A DNA stretch of 64,000 bases from Streptomyces sp. ICBB 8177 (GTDB lineage Bacteria > Actinomycetota > Actinomycetes > Streptomycetales > Streptomycetaceae): contig NZ_NSKH01000002.1 of NCBI RefSeq assembly GCF_003144095.1, positions 6,977-70,976 of the forward strand, read 5' to 3'. This document shows, one piece after another, positions 55,715-64,000 of the stretch (position 1 is its first letter; every line of letters begins with the position of its first letter). A program made the translations under genes and the position numbers. The notes under the pieces are model-generated. The model saw only the letters and a program-made list of their open reading frames with translations, made no database searches and was not told the origin of the DNA.

Positions 55715-56707
55715 TCAGCCCTGGACCAGCTTTCCGACGGCATTGGCCTCGTCGACCTGGTCGGCCAGGTAGCTCCACGACAGGTTGACGTAACCGTGGT
55801 CGCCCCAGCCGGTGCCCCAGGAGTTCTCCACCCGGACGCCCTTGCCGGTGTAACCGACGACGGTGATCTCGTGGCCGCCCGCGTAACCGGATCCGGTGTT
55901 CGGGTGGTACGTGTACGACGCGGCCTGCTGCGGGGTGAGCGAGAAGAAGTCGTTGTAGACCGGGATGGATATGACCACCGGCTCACCGGCCGCCACCGCC
56001 CCCTCGACGTCGGCCTTGATACGGCTGCCGGTGTGCAGCGGGGTGTAGCCCGACAGCTTCCAGTTGGCCGCGTCGGCCCGCTCGGCGGAGGTCGGCAGGT
56101 CGGTGTAGTCGTAGTTGCCCTGCCGGTAGTCCGACTGCGTGTCGACGCCCTGCGACATGGCGATCCGCAGGTTGTCCTCGGGGGTGGTGCCGACGTTGCG
56201 GCCCTGGACTATCTGCGAGTAGGTGTACATCGGGGCCTGCGGGCCACCGGTGATGCCCTGCTCGTGCTCCAGCACGCTGTAGGCCGAGTAGTCCACGGCC
56301 CACGCCACACAGGAGCCGACCTGGCCCTGGTTGCCGGGCGCCGCCGCGTACTTGGCGAGGCTGAAGGCGGCCGGGACCGCGTGGCTCTTCTTCTTGGCCT
56401 TCCCCGTCCGGGAGCCGACCGCCTGCGGGGCGAGGCTCTCCACTCTGGGCTCGGCGGCCGCACGCAGCGCCGAGGCGCGTGCGGTGTCCTGGTCGGGGAG
56501 AGCGCCGAGCCCGAACGGGTGGTGGGCGGCGGTGCCCGTGCCCGAGGCGGGGGTGCCCGCCGGAGCCGGGGCCTGCCCGGGCCGGACGGTGCTCGCCGAC
56601 GACACGCCCACGGCCGCCACCGCGATGGCGCCGGCCGTGGCGAGACCGATGGCCATCCGCGTGCGGCCGCTTACGGTCTTCCACTTGTGCGCGGGACGAC
56701 GGCTCAC
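55715..56707 (-). CDS. Secreted papain-like (C1A) cysteine protease
   Basis: 330 aa from GTG 56707, which follows AAGGAGAT. A basic N-terminus and hydrophobic helix (MAIGLATAGAIAVAAVGV) form a signal peptide or anchor. A propeptide of about 100 residues follows. The protease domain has Gln127 and Cys133 in NQGQVGSCVAWAV, His279 in AGGHEITVVGY and Asn295 in ENSWGTGWGDHGY: all four catalytic residues of papain. It is secreted and probably matures by removing the propeptide. Alone in its unit. Confidence 0.9.
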   Translation of the reverse strand: MSRRPAHKWKTVSGRTRMAIGLATAGAIAVAAVGVSSASTVRPGQAPAPAGTPASGTGTAAHHPFGLGALPDQDTARASALRAAAEPRVESLAPQAVGSRTGKAKKKSHAVPAAFSLAKYAAAPGNQGQVGSCVAWAVDYSAYSVLEHEQGITGGPQAPMYTYSQIVQGRNVGTTPEDNLRIAMSQGVDTQSDYRQGNYDYTDLPTSAERADAANWKLSGYTPLHTGSRIKADVEGAVAAGEPVVISIPVYNDFFSLTPQQAASYTYHPNTGSGYAGGHEITVVGYTGKGVRVENSWGTGWGDHGYVNLSWSYLADQVDEANAVGKLVQG

Positions 56708-57014
56708 TGGAGATCTCCTTGTGCGTGGGGAGCCGCCGTCCGTCACCGCGCGACGGGTGCGCACGGGAAGGGGCGGCGGCAGTGGGGGGATTTTCCGCGG
56801 CCCGAACCGCTGTGGAAATTCAGGCGGTTCCGGCTCGCCGGTGAACCGGGCTCGTGGGGAAAGCCCGATTCGGTGCGAGGAAGCTAGCCGGTGATTCCGC
56901 GAAAGATCAACCCGGAAAGGTCGTCAAGTGACCGTCATCACAAGGAGATTGGGGAACGGTAAGACGGGAAAGCCCTTTCCTGGCGCCATTTCGTGCCGGA
57001 ATCTGGAAAGGGAG

Positions 57015-57041
57015 CCTGATATTCCTGTGCAGGATATCAGG
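57015..57041. other. Bulged dyad in long intergenic region
   Basis: CCTGATATTCCTG, then TG, then CAGGATATCAGG: 12 complementary positions with one extra T. It is AT-richer than its setting and lies in the 437-nt gap before the protease gene. It could be a regulator site. Otherwise 56708-57088 shows no gene. Confidence 0.4.
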
Positions 57042-57088
57042 GCGGCATTAGGGGAACCTCAAGACAGGCTGCGCTGAACATGAAGAAC

Positions 57089-57123
57089 GGCGGGTGCCCG
57101 GGCCGATTGCCCGGGCACCCGCC
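57089..57123 (-). terminator. Terminator of DinB-like gene
   Basis: A perfect 15-bp stem (57089-57103 / 57109-57123) with a CGATT loop, 21 nt past the stop at 57145. Confidence 0.8.
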
Positions 57124-57144
57124 GAGTCGTGCGGCGCGCAGCGG

Positions 57145-57648
57145 CTACGCCTCCCGCCGGTGGTCGCCCGTCGCCCCGTCGATCAGCTCGCGCACGATGT
57201 CCATGTGCCCGGCGTGCCGCGCGGTCTCCTCGATCATGTGGACCAGGACCCATCGCAGCGACACCGTCTCTCCGCTCCACGAGGTGCCCGTGGCGTCCAG
57301 GTCAAGACCCGCGATCACCTCGTCGGCCGCCGCGCGGGCGCGACCGTAGAACGCGAGGACGTCCTCGGGTGTCTCGCCGGGGGGCACCCGCAGGTCCGCT
57401 TCGGGGTCGTCGTCATCGAACGGCAGCGGCTCGGTCTCCCGGCCGAACGCCACGCAGAACCAGTCGTACTCGACCGCGGCCAGGTGCTTGACCAGGCCCA
57501 GGAGGCTGGTGCCCGAGCCGGTTGCGGGCTTGCGCAGCCCTACGGCGTCCAGTCCCTCGGTCTTCCACACCACCGCCTCGCGGTGCCGTTCGAGGCTCGC
57601 CCGCAGGACGTCCTTCTCGCCGCCGGTCTTCGTCGTCTCCCGTGTCAT
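57145..57648 (-). CDS. DinB-like (DUF664) protein (second copy)
   Basis: 167 aa, four-helix fold with TSLLGLVKHLAAVEYDWF and LRWVLVHMIEETARHAGHMDIVRELIDGATG. The His residues (HL near 53, HMIEE, RHAGH) are in the metal-site positions of DinB-fold thiol transferases. It is paralogous to 34854-35366. It may conjugate mycothiol; the substrate is unknown. It is 38 nt past the GH25 gene and could be in one transcript with it. Confidence 0.83.
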   Translation of the reverse strand: MTRETTKTGGEKDVLRASLERHREAVVWKTEGLDAVGLRKPATGSGTSLLGLVKHLAAVEYDWFCVAFGRETEPLPFDDDDPEADLRVPPGETPEDVLAFYGRARAAADEVIAGLDLDATGTSWSGETVSLRWVLVHMIEETARHAGHMDIVRELIDGATGDHRREA

Positions 57649-57686
57649 GCGCGGAACGTACCAACGACCACGGGACGGCGAGCGGG

Positions 57687-58559
57687 TCACCAGATCTCGA
57701 TCGCGTAGGACACGCCCGTGCCGGAGGTCTGGAGGCTGACCTTCTCGTCCTCGTTGGTCAGGTCCACGTCCACAGTCCCGGACGCCGCGGTGACGGTGTG
57801 GTCGGACACCCGCCAGCCGGAGCCGTTGTGGGCCGCCACGCGGACACTGGCGCTCGCCGAGCGGTCGCCGACCACGTCGAGGCCGAGGTGCAGCCGCCGG
57901 TTCGGCAGCGACGACCACGCGGTCCCGTGCGGTACCAGGACCACCGTCGGCTGGTCGCCGGAGGCGACCGTTCCCGTGATCCACCGTGCCATGTCGTCCT
58001 CCGGTGCTGGTCCCGATCCGGCGGCCCACGCGCGCAGGGCCGCCGTGCTGGCGAAGTCGGCGACGTCGCGGTCGACGCCGCCGCTGCTGGAGTACTGGTG
58101 GAAGACCCAGGGGTGCCGGACACGGGGGGAGCCCGCCGTGGTGATGTCGGCGATCCACAGGCCGTCGCAGACGTACGAGGTGGTGTCCCGGTCCAGCCAG
58201 AAGTCGCGGTTGCAGTACAGCACCACGCGGTGCTGCGGCCGCAACCGCTTCACCTCGCGCAGGAACGCGTCCTTGTCGGCGCAACTGACCCCGGTGTCCT
58301 CCCAGTCGGCGGCCAGCACGTCGCCCTGCGCGCTCACGCACCGCTCGACGAAGTAGGACGCCTGGGCCGTCATGCTCCCCGGGCGCAGGAAGTGGTAGAA
58401 GCCGACCACCAGCCCGGCGGCCCGGCCGTGCGAGGCCTGGGCGGACTGCTCGGGGTTGACGTAGTCCGTGCTCTCGGTCGCCTTGACGAAGACGAACCCG
58501 AGCCCGGAGGTGGAGTAGTCGGACGACTGGTAGGAGCTGACGTCTATACCGTGCAGCAC
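57687..58559 (-). CDS. GH25 lysozyme-type protein without signal peptide
   Basis: 290 aa. GTG 58559 follows GGAGG and puts the catalytic domain at residue 1: HGIDVSSYQ with Asp6, FVFVKATEST, VGFYHFLRPG, and AADWED with Asp85/Glu87. This is the muramidase fold that cuts the peptidoglycan sugar chain. The last 95 residues form a beta domain (RLHLGLDVVGDRSAS) that may bind wall polymers. No export signal is seen, as in phage endolysins; the protein could be released by another route. Confidence 0.85.
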   Translation of the reverse strand: MLHGIDVSSYQSSDYSTSGLGFVFVKATESTDYVNPEQSAQASHGRAAGLVVGFYHFLRPGSMTAQASYFVERCVSAQGDVLAADWEDTGVSCADKDAFLREVKRLRPQHRVVLYCNRDFWLDRDTTSYVCDGLWIADITTAGSPRVRHPWVFHQYSSSGGVDRDVADFASTAALRAWAAGSGPAPEDDMARWITGTVASGDQPTVVLVPHGTAWSSLPNRRLHLGLDVVGDRSASASVRVAAHNGSGWRVSDHTVTAASGTVDVDLTNEDEKVSLQTSGTGVSYAIEIW

Positions 58560-59103
58560 GGGACGCCTCCGATCGTTGTGCCTCGCGGTCAGTCTTCCCG
58601 CAAAACCAAGGGAGTTAACGGTTAGTCGCGCACCGTGACACTCCGCGCCCGGGGGCGGCGTCGCCGCCGTTCCGCAACCAGGAGCCGTCACAGGCGCTGC
58701 CTCGCGATCCGCTCTCCCAGGCGGCGGCGCCGAGTTGATTCAGTGAGTCGCATTGTTGACGGGGTCGCCGCGCCTGGCGAGGATGGCGTCACGACCGGGC
58801 CACGGAACGGAATCGAGCGCACGCCTGGCAAGGCGTGTCGCTGTCCGGGCTTCTGAGTCGTCCCGCCCGCCCGTGAGCCGCTTCGTACCGGAAGCCCGTG
58901 CGAGCAGGGTGCGTTGAAAGCGCGGGCCGTACGAGCCGTTAGGCGTCGCCGCCTTCGCCGCGCCCGCCGCCCGCGATGTCTATTCGGTGTGCACGCGCTC
59001 TTTCCGCGCCACCATGCCGTTTCCCTTTCACCACTCTTTCGCCGGCATCTCCTCTCACCGCGTTCTCACCGCCGCGCTCCGGCTCGGCGGCGGGCGCGGT
59101 CAC
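58560..59103. other. Intergenic region without a supported gene
   Basis: 544 nt between the GH25 gene and a monooxygenase remnant. Frames here are Arg/Ala-rich with poor codon bias. The missing 5' part of the remnant would have been here, so it may be decayed sequence. The left end must hold the GH25 promoter. Confidence 0.4.
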
Positions 59104-59378
59104 GGTACCTTCGCCGGGACCGCGATCCAGGTGGCGGACACCCGCCGGCAGTGGTTCACCGGCGGCGCGGCGGAGGGGTTCAACATGGTGCCGCCGTGCT
59201 GCCCTCCAGCCTGGAGGCGTTCGTGGACAAGGTGGTGCCGGTCCTCCAGGAGCGCGGGCCGTTCCGCACCGAGTGCACCGGCCGCGCCCTGCGCGAGCGC
59301 TACGGCCTGCCCCGCCCGGCCGACCGGCTCGCCGAACGCGCGCATGAGTCGGGCGAGTTGGTGTCGGCCCACCTGTGA
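59104..59378 (+). pseudogene. 3' remnant of luciferase-like FMN monooxygenase, frameshifted
   Basis: One frame gives GTFAGTAIQVADTRRQWFTGGAAEGFNMVPP; a second, from 59196, continues VLPSSLEAFVDKVVPVLQERG and RTECTGRALRERYGLPRP to the TGA at 59376-59378. Together they match the C-terminus of NtaA/SnaA/DszA-type flavin monooxygenases. The join needs one missing G at about 59193-59196 (expected PPVLP). The N-terminal three quarters are absent. It is a broken leftover. Confidence 0.75.
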
Positions 59379-59459
59379 CGGCCCGCAGCCGGGGGCGCCG
59401 GGCGGCGGGGCGGCGTATCGTCGGGAAGGAGGGGGCCGCCGCCTGCCAGGGGAGACGTC

Positions 59460-60095
59460 ATGCGCCTGCTCGTCCTCGGCGCCACCGGCCCTACCGGCCG
59501 CCGCATCGTCGAACAGGCGCTGGCGGCCGGCGACCGGGTCACGGCGTTCGTCCGCGACCCGGCCCGGCTGCCCGTGACGGGCCGTGCCCGGGCCCTGACC
59601 GTCTTTCGCGGCGACGCCACCCGCCGGGCCGACGTCGCCGCGGCGGCCGAGGGGGTCGACGCGGTGCTCGTGGCACTCGGTTCCGGAAACGTCATCCGCT
59701 CCGACATCGCCTCCCGCTCGACGGCCGCGCTGGTCCCGGCGCTGGCCGACGCCGGGGTCGACCGGGTCGTGATGCTGTCGGCGTACGGGGTGGGGGAGAC
59801 GGCGAAGGACGCGGGGCTGTTGATGCGCGCCGCGTACCGGATCGCGATGCGCCCGCTCTTCGACGACAAGGCGAAGGCGGACGCCGCGCTGCGGACGAGC
59901 CCGCTGGCCTGGACCCTGGTCTACCCGGTGACGCTCACCAACGGGCCGCTGACCGGCCGCTACCGGGTCGCCCCGAGGCTGCGCGGCGGGGGAGTGCCCA
60001 GGATCAGCCGCGCGGACGTGGCCGATTTCATGCTGACCGAGGCGCGCCATCCGGCCTGGGTGGGCCGGACCGCGGTGCTGGGCGGCCGGGGCTAG
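59460..60095 (+). CDS. NAD(P)-binding NmrA/SDR-like protein
   Basis: 211 aa. Rossmann motif GATGPTGR at 7-14 and a VVMLSAYGVGET segment; this is the atypical SDR group that lacks YxxxK and often acts as an NAD(P)H sensor or flavin reductase (biliverdin reductase B-like). LAWTLVYPVTLTNGPLTGRYRV is typical of the group. ATG 59460 follows GGGGAG. It is 80 nt after the monooxygenase remnant, perhaps its old partner. Confidence 0.85.
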   Translation: MRLLVLGATGPTGRRIVEQALAAGDRVTAFVRDPARLPVTGRARALTVFRGDATRRADVAAAAEGVDAVLVALGSGNVIRSDIASRSTAALVPALADAGVDRVVMLSAYGVGETAKDAGLLMRAAYRIAMRPLFDDKAKADAALRTSPLAWTLVYPVTLTNGPLTGRYRVAPRLRGGGVPRISRADVADFMLTEARHPAWVGRTAVLGGRG

Positions 60096-60225
60096 AAGCC
60101 TTGCGCCGTCCGCGAACGGTCGCGCACGGCGGGCCGCTGCCGATGGTAGGTGGCATAGCCAACGATTTTCGGCCGAGTTGAGCCGGGACCTGGGGTGCGC
60201 CCGGTGCTGACGGGTAGAGTCCACT

Positions 60226-60258
60226 CGGGAATTAGGTGCCTGAGGAAACTAATTCTCG
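60226..60258. promoter_or_regulatory. Palindromic operator before P450 cassette
   Basis: CGGGAATTAG (60226-60235) and CTAATTCTCG (60249-60258) pair at 9 of 10 positions with a 13-nt gap. It lies just after a TAGAGT -10 (60215-60220), where a bound repressor would block start. Confidence 0.5.
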
Positions 60259-60315
60259 GCGGATGACGCGTCCACGACGGAGTGCGCCGCCGCCCGAGCG
60301 GACGGGAGTCCTGCC

Positions 60316-61578
60316 ATGGCCGCAGCGCCGGAGCGCGCCCCCTCCCGGATCGTCGTGGTCGGAGCCTCGGCGGCCGGACTCACCACCGTCGAGGCACTGC
60401 GCCGCTTCGGTCACGACGGCGCCCTCACCCTCATCGGCGACGAGCCCCATCTCCCGTACGACCGGCCGCCGTTGTCCAAGCAGCTGCTCGGCGGCGCGTG
60501 GGAACCCGAGCGCCTTCGGCTGCGCGGCCCCGAGGCGCTCGACGCGCTCGGGCTCGACCTGCGCCTGGGGACCCGGGCCGCCGCGCTGGACACCGACCGC
60601 CGTGAGGTGCGGCTCGCGGACGGCGAACGCGTCGGCTACGACGCCCTGGTGATCGCCACCGGCCTGTCCGCCCGCCGGCTGCCCGGCACGCGCGGACTCG
60701 CCGGAGCGCACGTACTGCGCACGCTGGACGACGCGTTGGCCCTGCGTGAGTCGCTGCGCGGCGGGGCGCGGCTGGTGGTGGTCGGCGGCGGGTTCGTAGG
60801 CGCGGAGGCAGCGGCGGTCGCCCGCACGGCGGGTGTTGACGTCACCCTGGTCACCGGCGAACCGGCGCCGCTCGCCGACGCGCTGGGCGCCGAGGTCGCG
60901 GGCATGCTGGCCGACGCCCACCGGGCAAACGGCGTACGGCTGTTGACCGGCGTCCCGGTCCGCGAGGTGACCGCCGACGCGGGATCGGTCACCGGCGTCC
61001 GGCTCGCCGACGGCCGCGTGATCGAGGCCGACGCCGTCCTTATGGGCATCGGCGCCGAGCCCGGCACCGGCTGGCTGCGCGGCAGTGGCCTGCGCCTCGA
61101 CAACGGTGTCGCCTGCGACGCGACGCTGCGCGCGGGCGACGCCGAGTGGGCCGCCGGGGACATCGCCAACTGGCCTTCTGCGGACGGCGGTTCGCGCCGT
61201 GTCGAGCATCGCACCAACGCCGCGGAGCAGGGCATCGCCGTCGCCCGCGCCGTCCTCGCCGGGCCGGGGGCCGCGGCGCCCTTCGAGACCGTCCCCTACG
61301 TCTGGTCCGACCAGTACGACCTGCGCCTGCAAGCCTACGGCCGCACCCGCGGCGCGGACCGGGTGCGCGTCGTCGAGGGCGGCACGGAACGGCTCCAACT
61401 GGTCGCCGCGTACGGCACGGCCGACCGCGTCACCGGAGTCGTCGGCGTCAACCTCCCACGCCGCACCCGCGCCTACCGGCGGCTGCTCACCGAGGACACC
61501 CGGGGCGCCGGATGGGACGCCGTGGACGCCGTCGCCCGCGAGGACGCCACCCCCGTCCCGCAACGGACCGCGGGATGA
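60316..61578 (+). CDS. FAD-dependent ferredoxin reductase
   Basis: 420 aa. FAD motif VVVGASAAGLTTVEALRR (13-30), PYDRPPLSKQLL near 50, the second Rossmann motif VVVGGGFVGAEAA near 157, and a WAAGDIANW motif near 280. This is the putidaredoxin reductase family. It passes electrons from NAD(P)H to the ferredoxin encoded two genes on. ATG 60316 follows GGGAG. It is first in a reductase-P450-ferredoxin set. Confidence 0.9.
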   Translation: MAAAPERAPSRIVVVGASAAGLTTVEALRRFGHDGALTLIGDEPHLPYDRPPLSKQLLGGAWEPERLRLRGPEALDALGLDLRLGTRAAALDTDRREVRLADGERVGYDALVIATGLSARRLPGTRGLAGAHVLRTLDDALALRESLRGGARLVVVGGGFVGAEAAAVARTAGVDVTLVTGEPAPLADALGAEVAGMLADAHRANGVRLLTGVPVREVTADAGSVTGVRLADGRVIEADAVLMGIGAEPGTGWLRGSGLRLDNGVACDATLRAGDAEWAAGDIANWPSADGGSRRVEHRTNAAEQGIAVARAVLAGPGAAAPFETVPYVWSDQYDLRLQAYGRTRGADRVRVVEGGTERLQLVAAYGTADRVTGVVGVNLPRRTRAYRRLLTEDTRGAGWDAVDAVAREDATPVPQRTAG

Positions 61579-61708
61579 GCGGCACCCGCCCCGGTCGCGC
61601 CCCGCCGCGCGGACCGGACCGCCGACGGCACTCCCGCCCCGAACGCCGGCGCTCACCGCACACCTCCATCCCCCGCAACGGACCCTACGGACCCAACGGA
61701 GTCGCACC

Positions 61709-62950
61709 GTGGCGCATCCCCTGCCCGACATCGAGGACGAACCCCAGACCGGCCTGCCGTCCTACCCCATGCCCCGCGCCGACCGCTGTCCCTTCGACCC
61801 GCCGCCCACCCTGCGGCAGTTGCAGGCCGAGGCGCCGGTCAGCCGGGTGCGGTTGTGGGACGGCGGCACCCCGTGGCTGGTCACCCGTTACCACGACCAG
61901 CGCGCGCTGCTGGCCGACCCCCGGGTCAGCGCCGACACCATGCGCGACAACTACCCGCACGTGACGGCCAGTTCGCTGGCCCGCAGGACCGACTCCAGGA
62001 CGTTCATCTCGATGGACGACCCCGAGCACGCCAGGCTGCGCCGGATGGTGACCGGGCCGTTCGCCATCAAGCGCGTCGAGGCGATGCGTCCGGCCGTCCA
62101 GCGTGTCGTGGACGATCTGCTGGACGAGATGACCGCCGGGCCCCGGCCGGTCGACCTGGTCCAGGCGTTCGCGCTGCCGGTGCCGTCCATGGTCATCTGC
62201 GACCTGCTCGGCGTGCCCTACGCCGACCACGAGTTCTTCCAGCGCAACAGCCGGGTGCTGATCAACCGCGACATGCCCGCCGAGGCCGTGCTGGACGCTC
62301 AGCGCGCGTTGATCGACTACCTCGACGACCTGGTCGGCGCCAAGCTCGCCGAGCCCGGCGACGACCTGCTGTCCCGGCTCGCCGCGGAACAGGTCACCCC
62401 CGGCGCCCTCACCCGGCGCGAGCTGGCCGTGATGGGATTCCTACTGCTGGTCGCGGGCCACGAGACCACCGCCAACATGATCGCCCTGGGCACCCTGGCG
62501 CTGCTCCAGCACCCCGACCAGCTCGCCGTGCTGCGCGACACCGACGACCCGAAGGTGGTGGCGGGGGCGGTCGAGGAACTGCTGCGCTACCTGCACATCA
62601 CGCACTCCGGCCGCCGCCGTGTCGCGCTGGAGGACATCGAGATCGCCGGACACACCATCCGCGCCGGCGAGGGCATCATCCTCGCCAACGACATCGGCAA
62701 CCGCGACGAGGACGTCTTCCCCGACCCCGACCGCCTCGACGTCCGGCGCGACGCACGCCGTCACGTCGCGTTCGGCTTCGGCCCGCACCAGTGCCTCGGC
62801 CAGCCGCTCGCCCGTGTCGAGCTCCAGGTGGCCTACGGCACGCTCTACCGCCGCCTGCCCGGGCTGCGCCTGGCGACCGACGTCGAGCGCATCCCGTTCA
62901 AGCACGACGGGCTCGTCTACGGGGTGTACGAGCTGCCGGTCACCTGGTGA
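61709..62950 (+). CDS. Cytochrome P450 (CYP105-like)
   Basis: 413 aa. I-helix AGHETT near 249-254, ExxR at Glu290-Arg293, and heme ligand Cys362 in FGFGPHQCLGQPLAR. N-terminal PFDPPPTLRQLQAEAPVSRVRLWDG and WLVTRYHD resemble bacterial CYP105 members. It hydroxylates or demethylates an unknown substrate with electrons from its partner genes. GTG 61709 lacks a strong ribosome site, but the homology begins there. An exact duplicate partner set makes it self-sufficient. Confidence 0.9.
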   Translation: MAHPLPDIEDEPQTGLPSYPMPRADRCPFDPPPTLRQLQAEAPVSRVRLWDGGTPWLVTRYHDQRALLADPRVSADTMRDNYPHVTASSLARRTDSRTFISMDDPEHARLRRMVTGPFAIKRVEAMRPAVQRVVDDLLDEMTAGPRPVDLVQAFALPVPSMVICDLLGVPYADHEFFQRNSRVLINRDMPAEAVLDAQRALIDYLDDLVGAKLAEPGDDLLSRLAAEQVTPGALTRRELAVMGFLLLVAGHETTANMIALGTLALLQHPDQLAVLRDTDDPKVVAGAVEELLRYLHITHSGRRRVALEDIEIAGHTIRAGEGIILANDIGNRDEDVFPDPDRLDVRRDARRHVAFGFGPHQCLGQPLARVELQVAYGTLYRRLPGLRLATDVERIPFKHDGLVYGVYELPVTW

Positions 62951-63018
62951 CGCTCCGCCGCCGCGCCCCCCTCGCACCCACCGAACGACTCGAGACCACC
63001 GAACGAGGAGAACGACCC

Positions 63019-63213
63019 ATGCGTGTGACCGTCGACCAGGACAAGTGCGTCGGCTCGGGGCAGTGTGTGCTCGCCGCCGAGCGGGTCTTCGACCAGCGCG
63101 ACGAGGACGGCGTGGTGATCCTGCTGGACGCGCAGCCGCCCGCCGAACTCCACGAGGACGTGCGGCAGGCCGCGGTGGTCTGCCCGGCGCTCGCCATCGA
63201 ACTCAGCGAGTGA
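63019..63213 (+). CDS. [3Fe-4S] ferredoxin
   Basis: 64 aa, normal for P450-linked ferredoxins. Cys10 and Cys16 (CVGSGQC) and Cys55 (VCPALAI) bind the cluster; the fourth Cys of [4Fe-4S] types is replaced by Gly13 or nearby. It starts 68 nt past the P450 after a GAGGAG site. It moves electrons from the reductase to the P450. Confidence 0.93.
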   Translation: MRVTVDQDKCVGSGQCVLAAERVFDQRDEDGVVILLDAQPPAELHEDVRQAAVVCPALAIELSE

Positions 63214-63234
63214 CCGCTTCCGTCGGATGAGGCT

Positions 63235-63269
63235 CCCGGCCCGGCGCACCCCCATGCCGCCGGGTCGGG
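63235..63269. terminator. Terminator after ferredoxin
   Basis: CCCGGCCCGGCG (63235-63246) pairs with CGCCGGGTCGGG (63258-63269), 12 pairs including one G-U, between convergent genes. Confidence 0.55.
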
Positions 63270-63286
63270 GCGCACTCGCACGCCGG

Positions 63287-63940
63287 TCAGTCCTCCTGCC
63301 GCCCCGGCGCGCCCGACGGCGCCCGACGCCGGTTGCGCACGTGCCGGAGCACCAGGGCCACGACCAGCACGGCGACGGCGACCAGCACGTAGACCTCGTA
63401 GCGCTGGATCGTCCGGTACACGGTGCCGATGTGCCGCCCGGTCAGGTCGCCGACCGCCACCCAGGCGCCCACCCACAGCACCGCGCCCAGCGCGTTGTAG
63501 ACCAGGAAGCGCGGCCAGGGCATCCGGGCCAGCCCGGCGATGATCCCGTTGGCCTGCCGCAGTCCCTCGACGAACCGCGCCACCACCACGATCCCGCCGC
63601 CGTACCGGCCGAAGAACGACTCCACCCGGGAGATCCGCTCCGGGGTCAGGAAGACGTACCGCCCGTACCGCTCCACCAGCCGGTGCCCGCCGAAGCGGCC
63701 GATCGCGTAGCCGACGTTGTCGCCGAGCACCGCCGCGCACAGGGCGATCATCGCCACCCCGAGGACGTCCAGCCGTCCGGCGCCCGCGTAGACGGAGGCG
63801 GCGATCAGCACGGTCTCCCCCGGGACCGGCACCCCGAAGTCCTCCACGAAGACCACCCCGCCGACCGCCAGGTAGCCCCAGTGGTTCAGCAGTGGCGCCA
63901 GCGCGGACAGCGCACCGGGCAGGGGCGGTGGGGCGGCCAT
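63287..63940 (-). CDS. DedA family membrane protein
   Basis: 217 aa with five or six helices. Conserved DedA features: VEDFGVPVPGETVLIAAS, LGDNVGYAIGRFGG, FFGRYGGGIVVVARFVEGLRQANGIIAGLARMPW. DedA/SNARE-assoc proteins flip lipids such as undecaprenyl phosphate or phosphatidylethanolamine and support proton balance. The Arg and acidic residues expected in the membrane are present. ATG 63940 follows AGGAGG. The basic tail is cytoplasmic. Confidence 0.9.
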   Translation of the reverse strand: MAAPPPLPGALSALAPLLNHWGYLAVGGVVFVEDFGVPVPGETVLIAASVYAGAGRLDVLGVAMIALCAAVLGDNVGYAIGRFGGHRLVERYGRYVFLTPERISRVESFFGRYGGGIVVVARFVEGLRQANGIIAGLARMPWPRFLVYNALGAVLWVGAWVAVGDLTGRHIGTVYRTIQRYEVYVLVAVAVLVVALVLRHVRNRRRAPSGAPGRQED

Positions 63941-64000
63941 GCGCGAACCTCCTCGGCCGTGACCGTGCGCCCCGGGCGCCGGTGCGCGATATTTGAGACA

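Noticed and set aside
52995..55778. 927-codon minus-strand frame over the propeller fusion
   Set aside because: Shadow of the phospholipase fusion gene, low complexity.
58914..59378. 154-codon plus-strand frame as a complete gene
   Set aside because: Only its last 60 residues have homology; the upstream part is Arg-rich noise. Treated as the second frame of a pseudogene.

Overview
The window is high-GC DNA from a streptomycete-type actinobacterium. The evidence is the third-position G/C bias, many GTG starts, TANNNT -10 boxes placed directly before start codons, and several actinobacterial gene orders. It opens with the 5S gene that ends a ribosomal RNA operon. It holds about 58 genes that I can support, no tRNA, no CRISPR array and no insertion sequence.

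0.3-14.3 kb is a conserved core block: a CDP-alcohol phosphatidyltransferase, a nucleotidyltransferase fused to a decayed phosphomutase domain, DUF881 / small basic protein / DUF881, a GarA-like FHA protein, MerR, bifunctional nuclease, a second MerR, DNA polymerase IV, a PRC-barrel protein, and gcvP behind a tandem glycine riboswitch. The same order (as I recall it) occurs in mycobacteria, where gcvH sits before garA; gcvH is absent here.

14.4-34.8 kb is mixed metabolism and regulation. It holds DUF5999, an unknown 192-aa protein, a GCS2-type ligase, a CPBP membrane protein and a PhzF protein. A neighbourhood rich in flavin/B6-type folds and DMT exporters follows: PadR, PdxH-like, Clp-N, EamA twice, PaiB, PNPOx-like, MocR, EamA and LysR. 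Next come a Rieske lipoprotein, a HipA-like kinase overlapping DUF3037, two short-chain dehydrogenases, uracil-DNA glycosylase, a short helical protein and a lipoprotein.

34.8-46.1 kb has a DinB-like protein, a Gfo/Idh oxidoreductase, apolipoprotein N-acyltransferase, a tightly overlapping five-gene importer operon (binding lipoprotein, two permeases, ATPase, HAD phosphatase) facing a GntR regulator, a two-domain VOC protein and an Fpg/Nei glycosylase.

46.1-64 kb is more accessory. Two Tat-exported phospholipase C-type enzymes, one fused to a beta-propeller, flank a PAS/GAF/PP2C/ATPase signalling protein. After them come a secreted papain-like protease, a second DinB-like protein, a GH25 lysozyme without signal peptide, two gene remnants (alcohol dehydrogenase; luciferase-like monooxygenase with a frameshift) and a complete ferredoxin reductase-P450-ferredoxin set with a palindrome upstream. 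A DedA protein ends the window. The best candidates for follow-up are the HipA-like/DUF3037 pair, the leaderless 15-codon ORF before an exporter, the phospholipase-propeller fusion, the PadR protein with a His/Gly-rich arm and an operator over its own promoter, and the P450 set.
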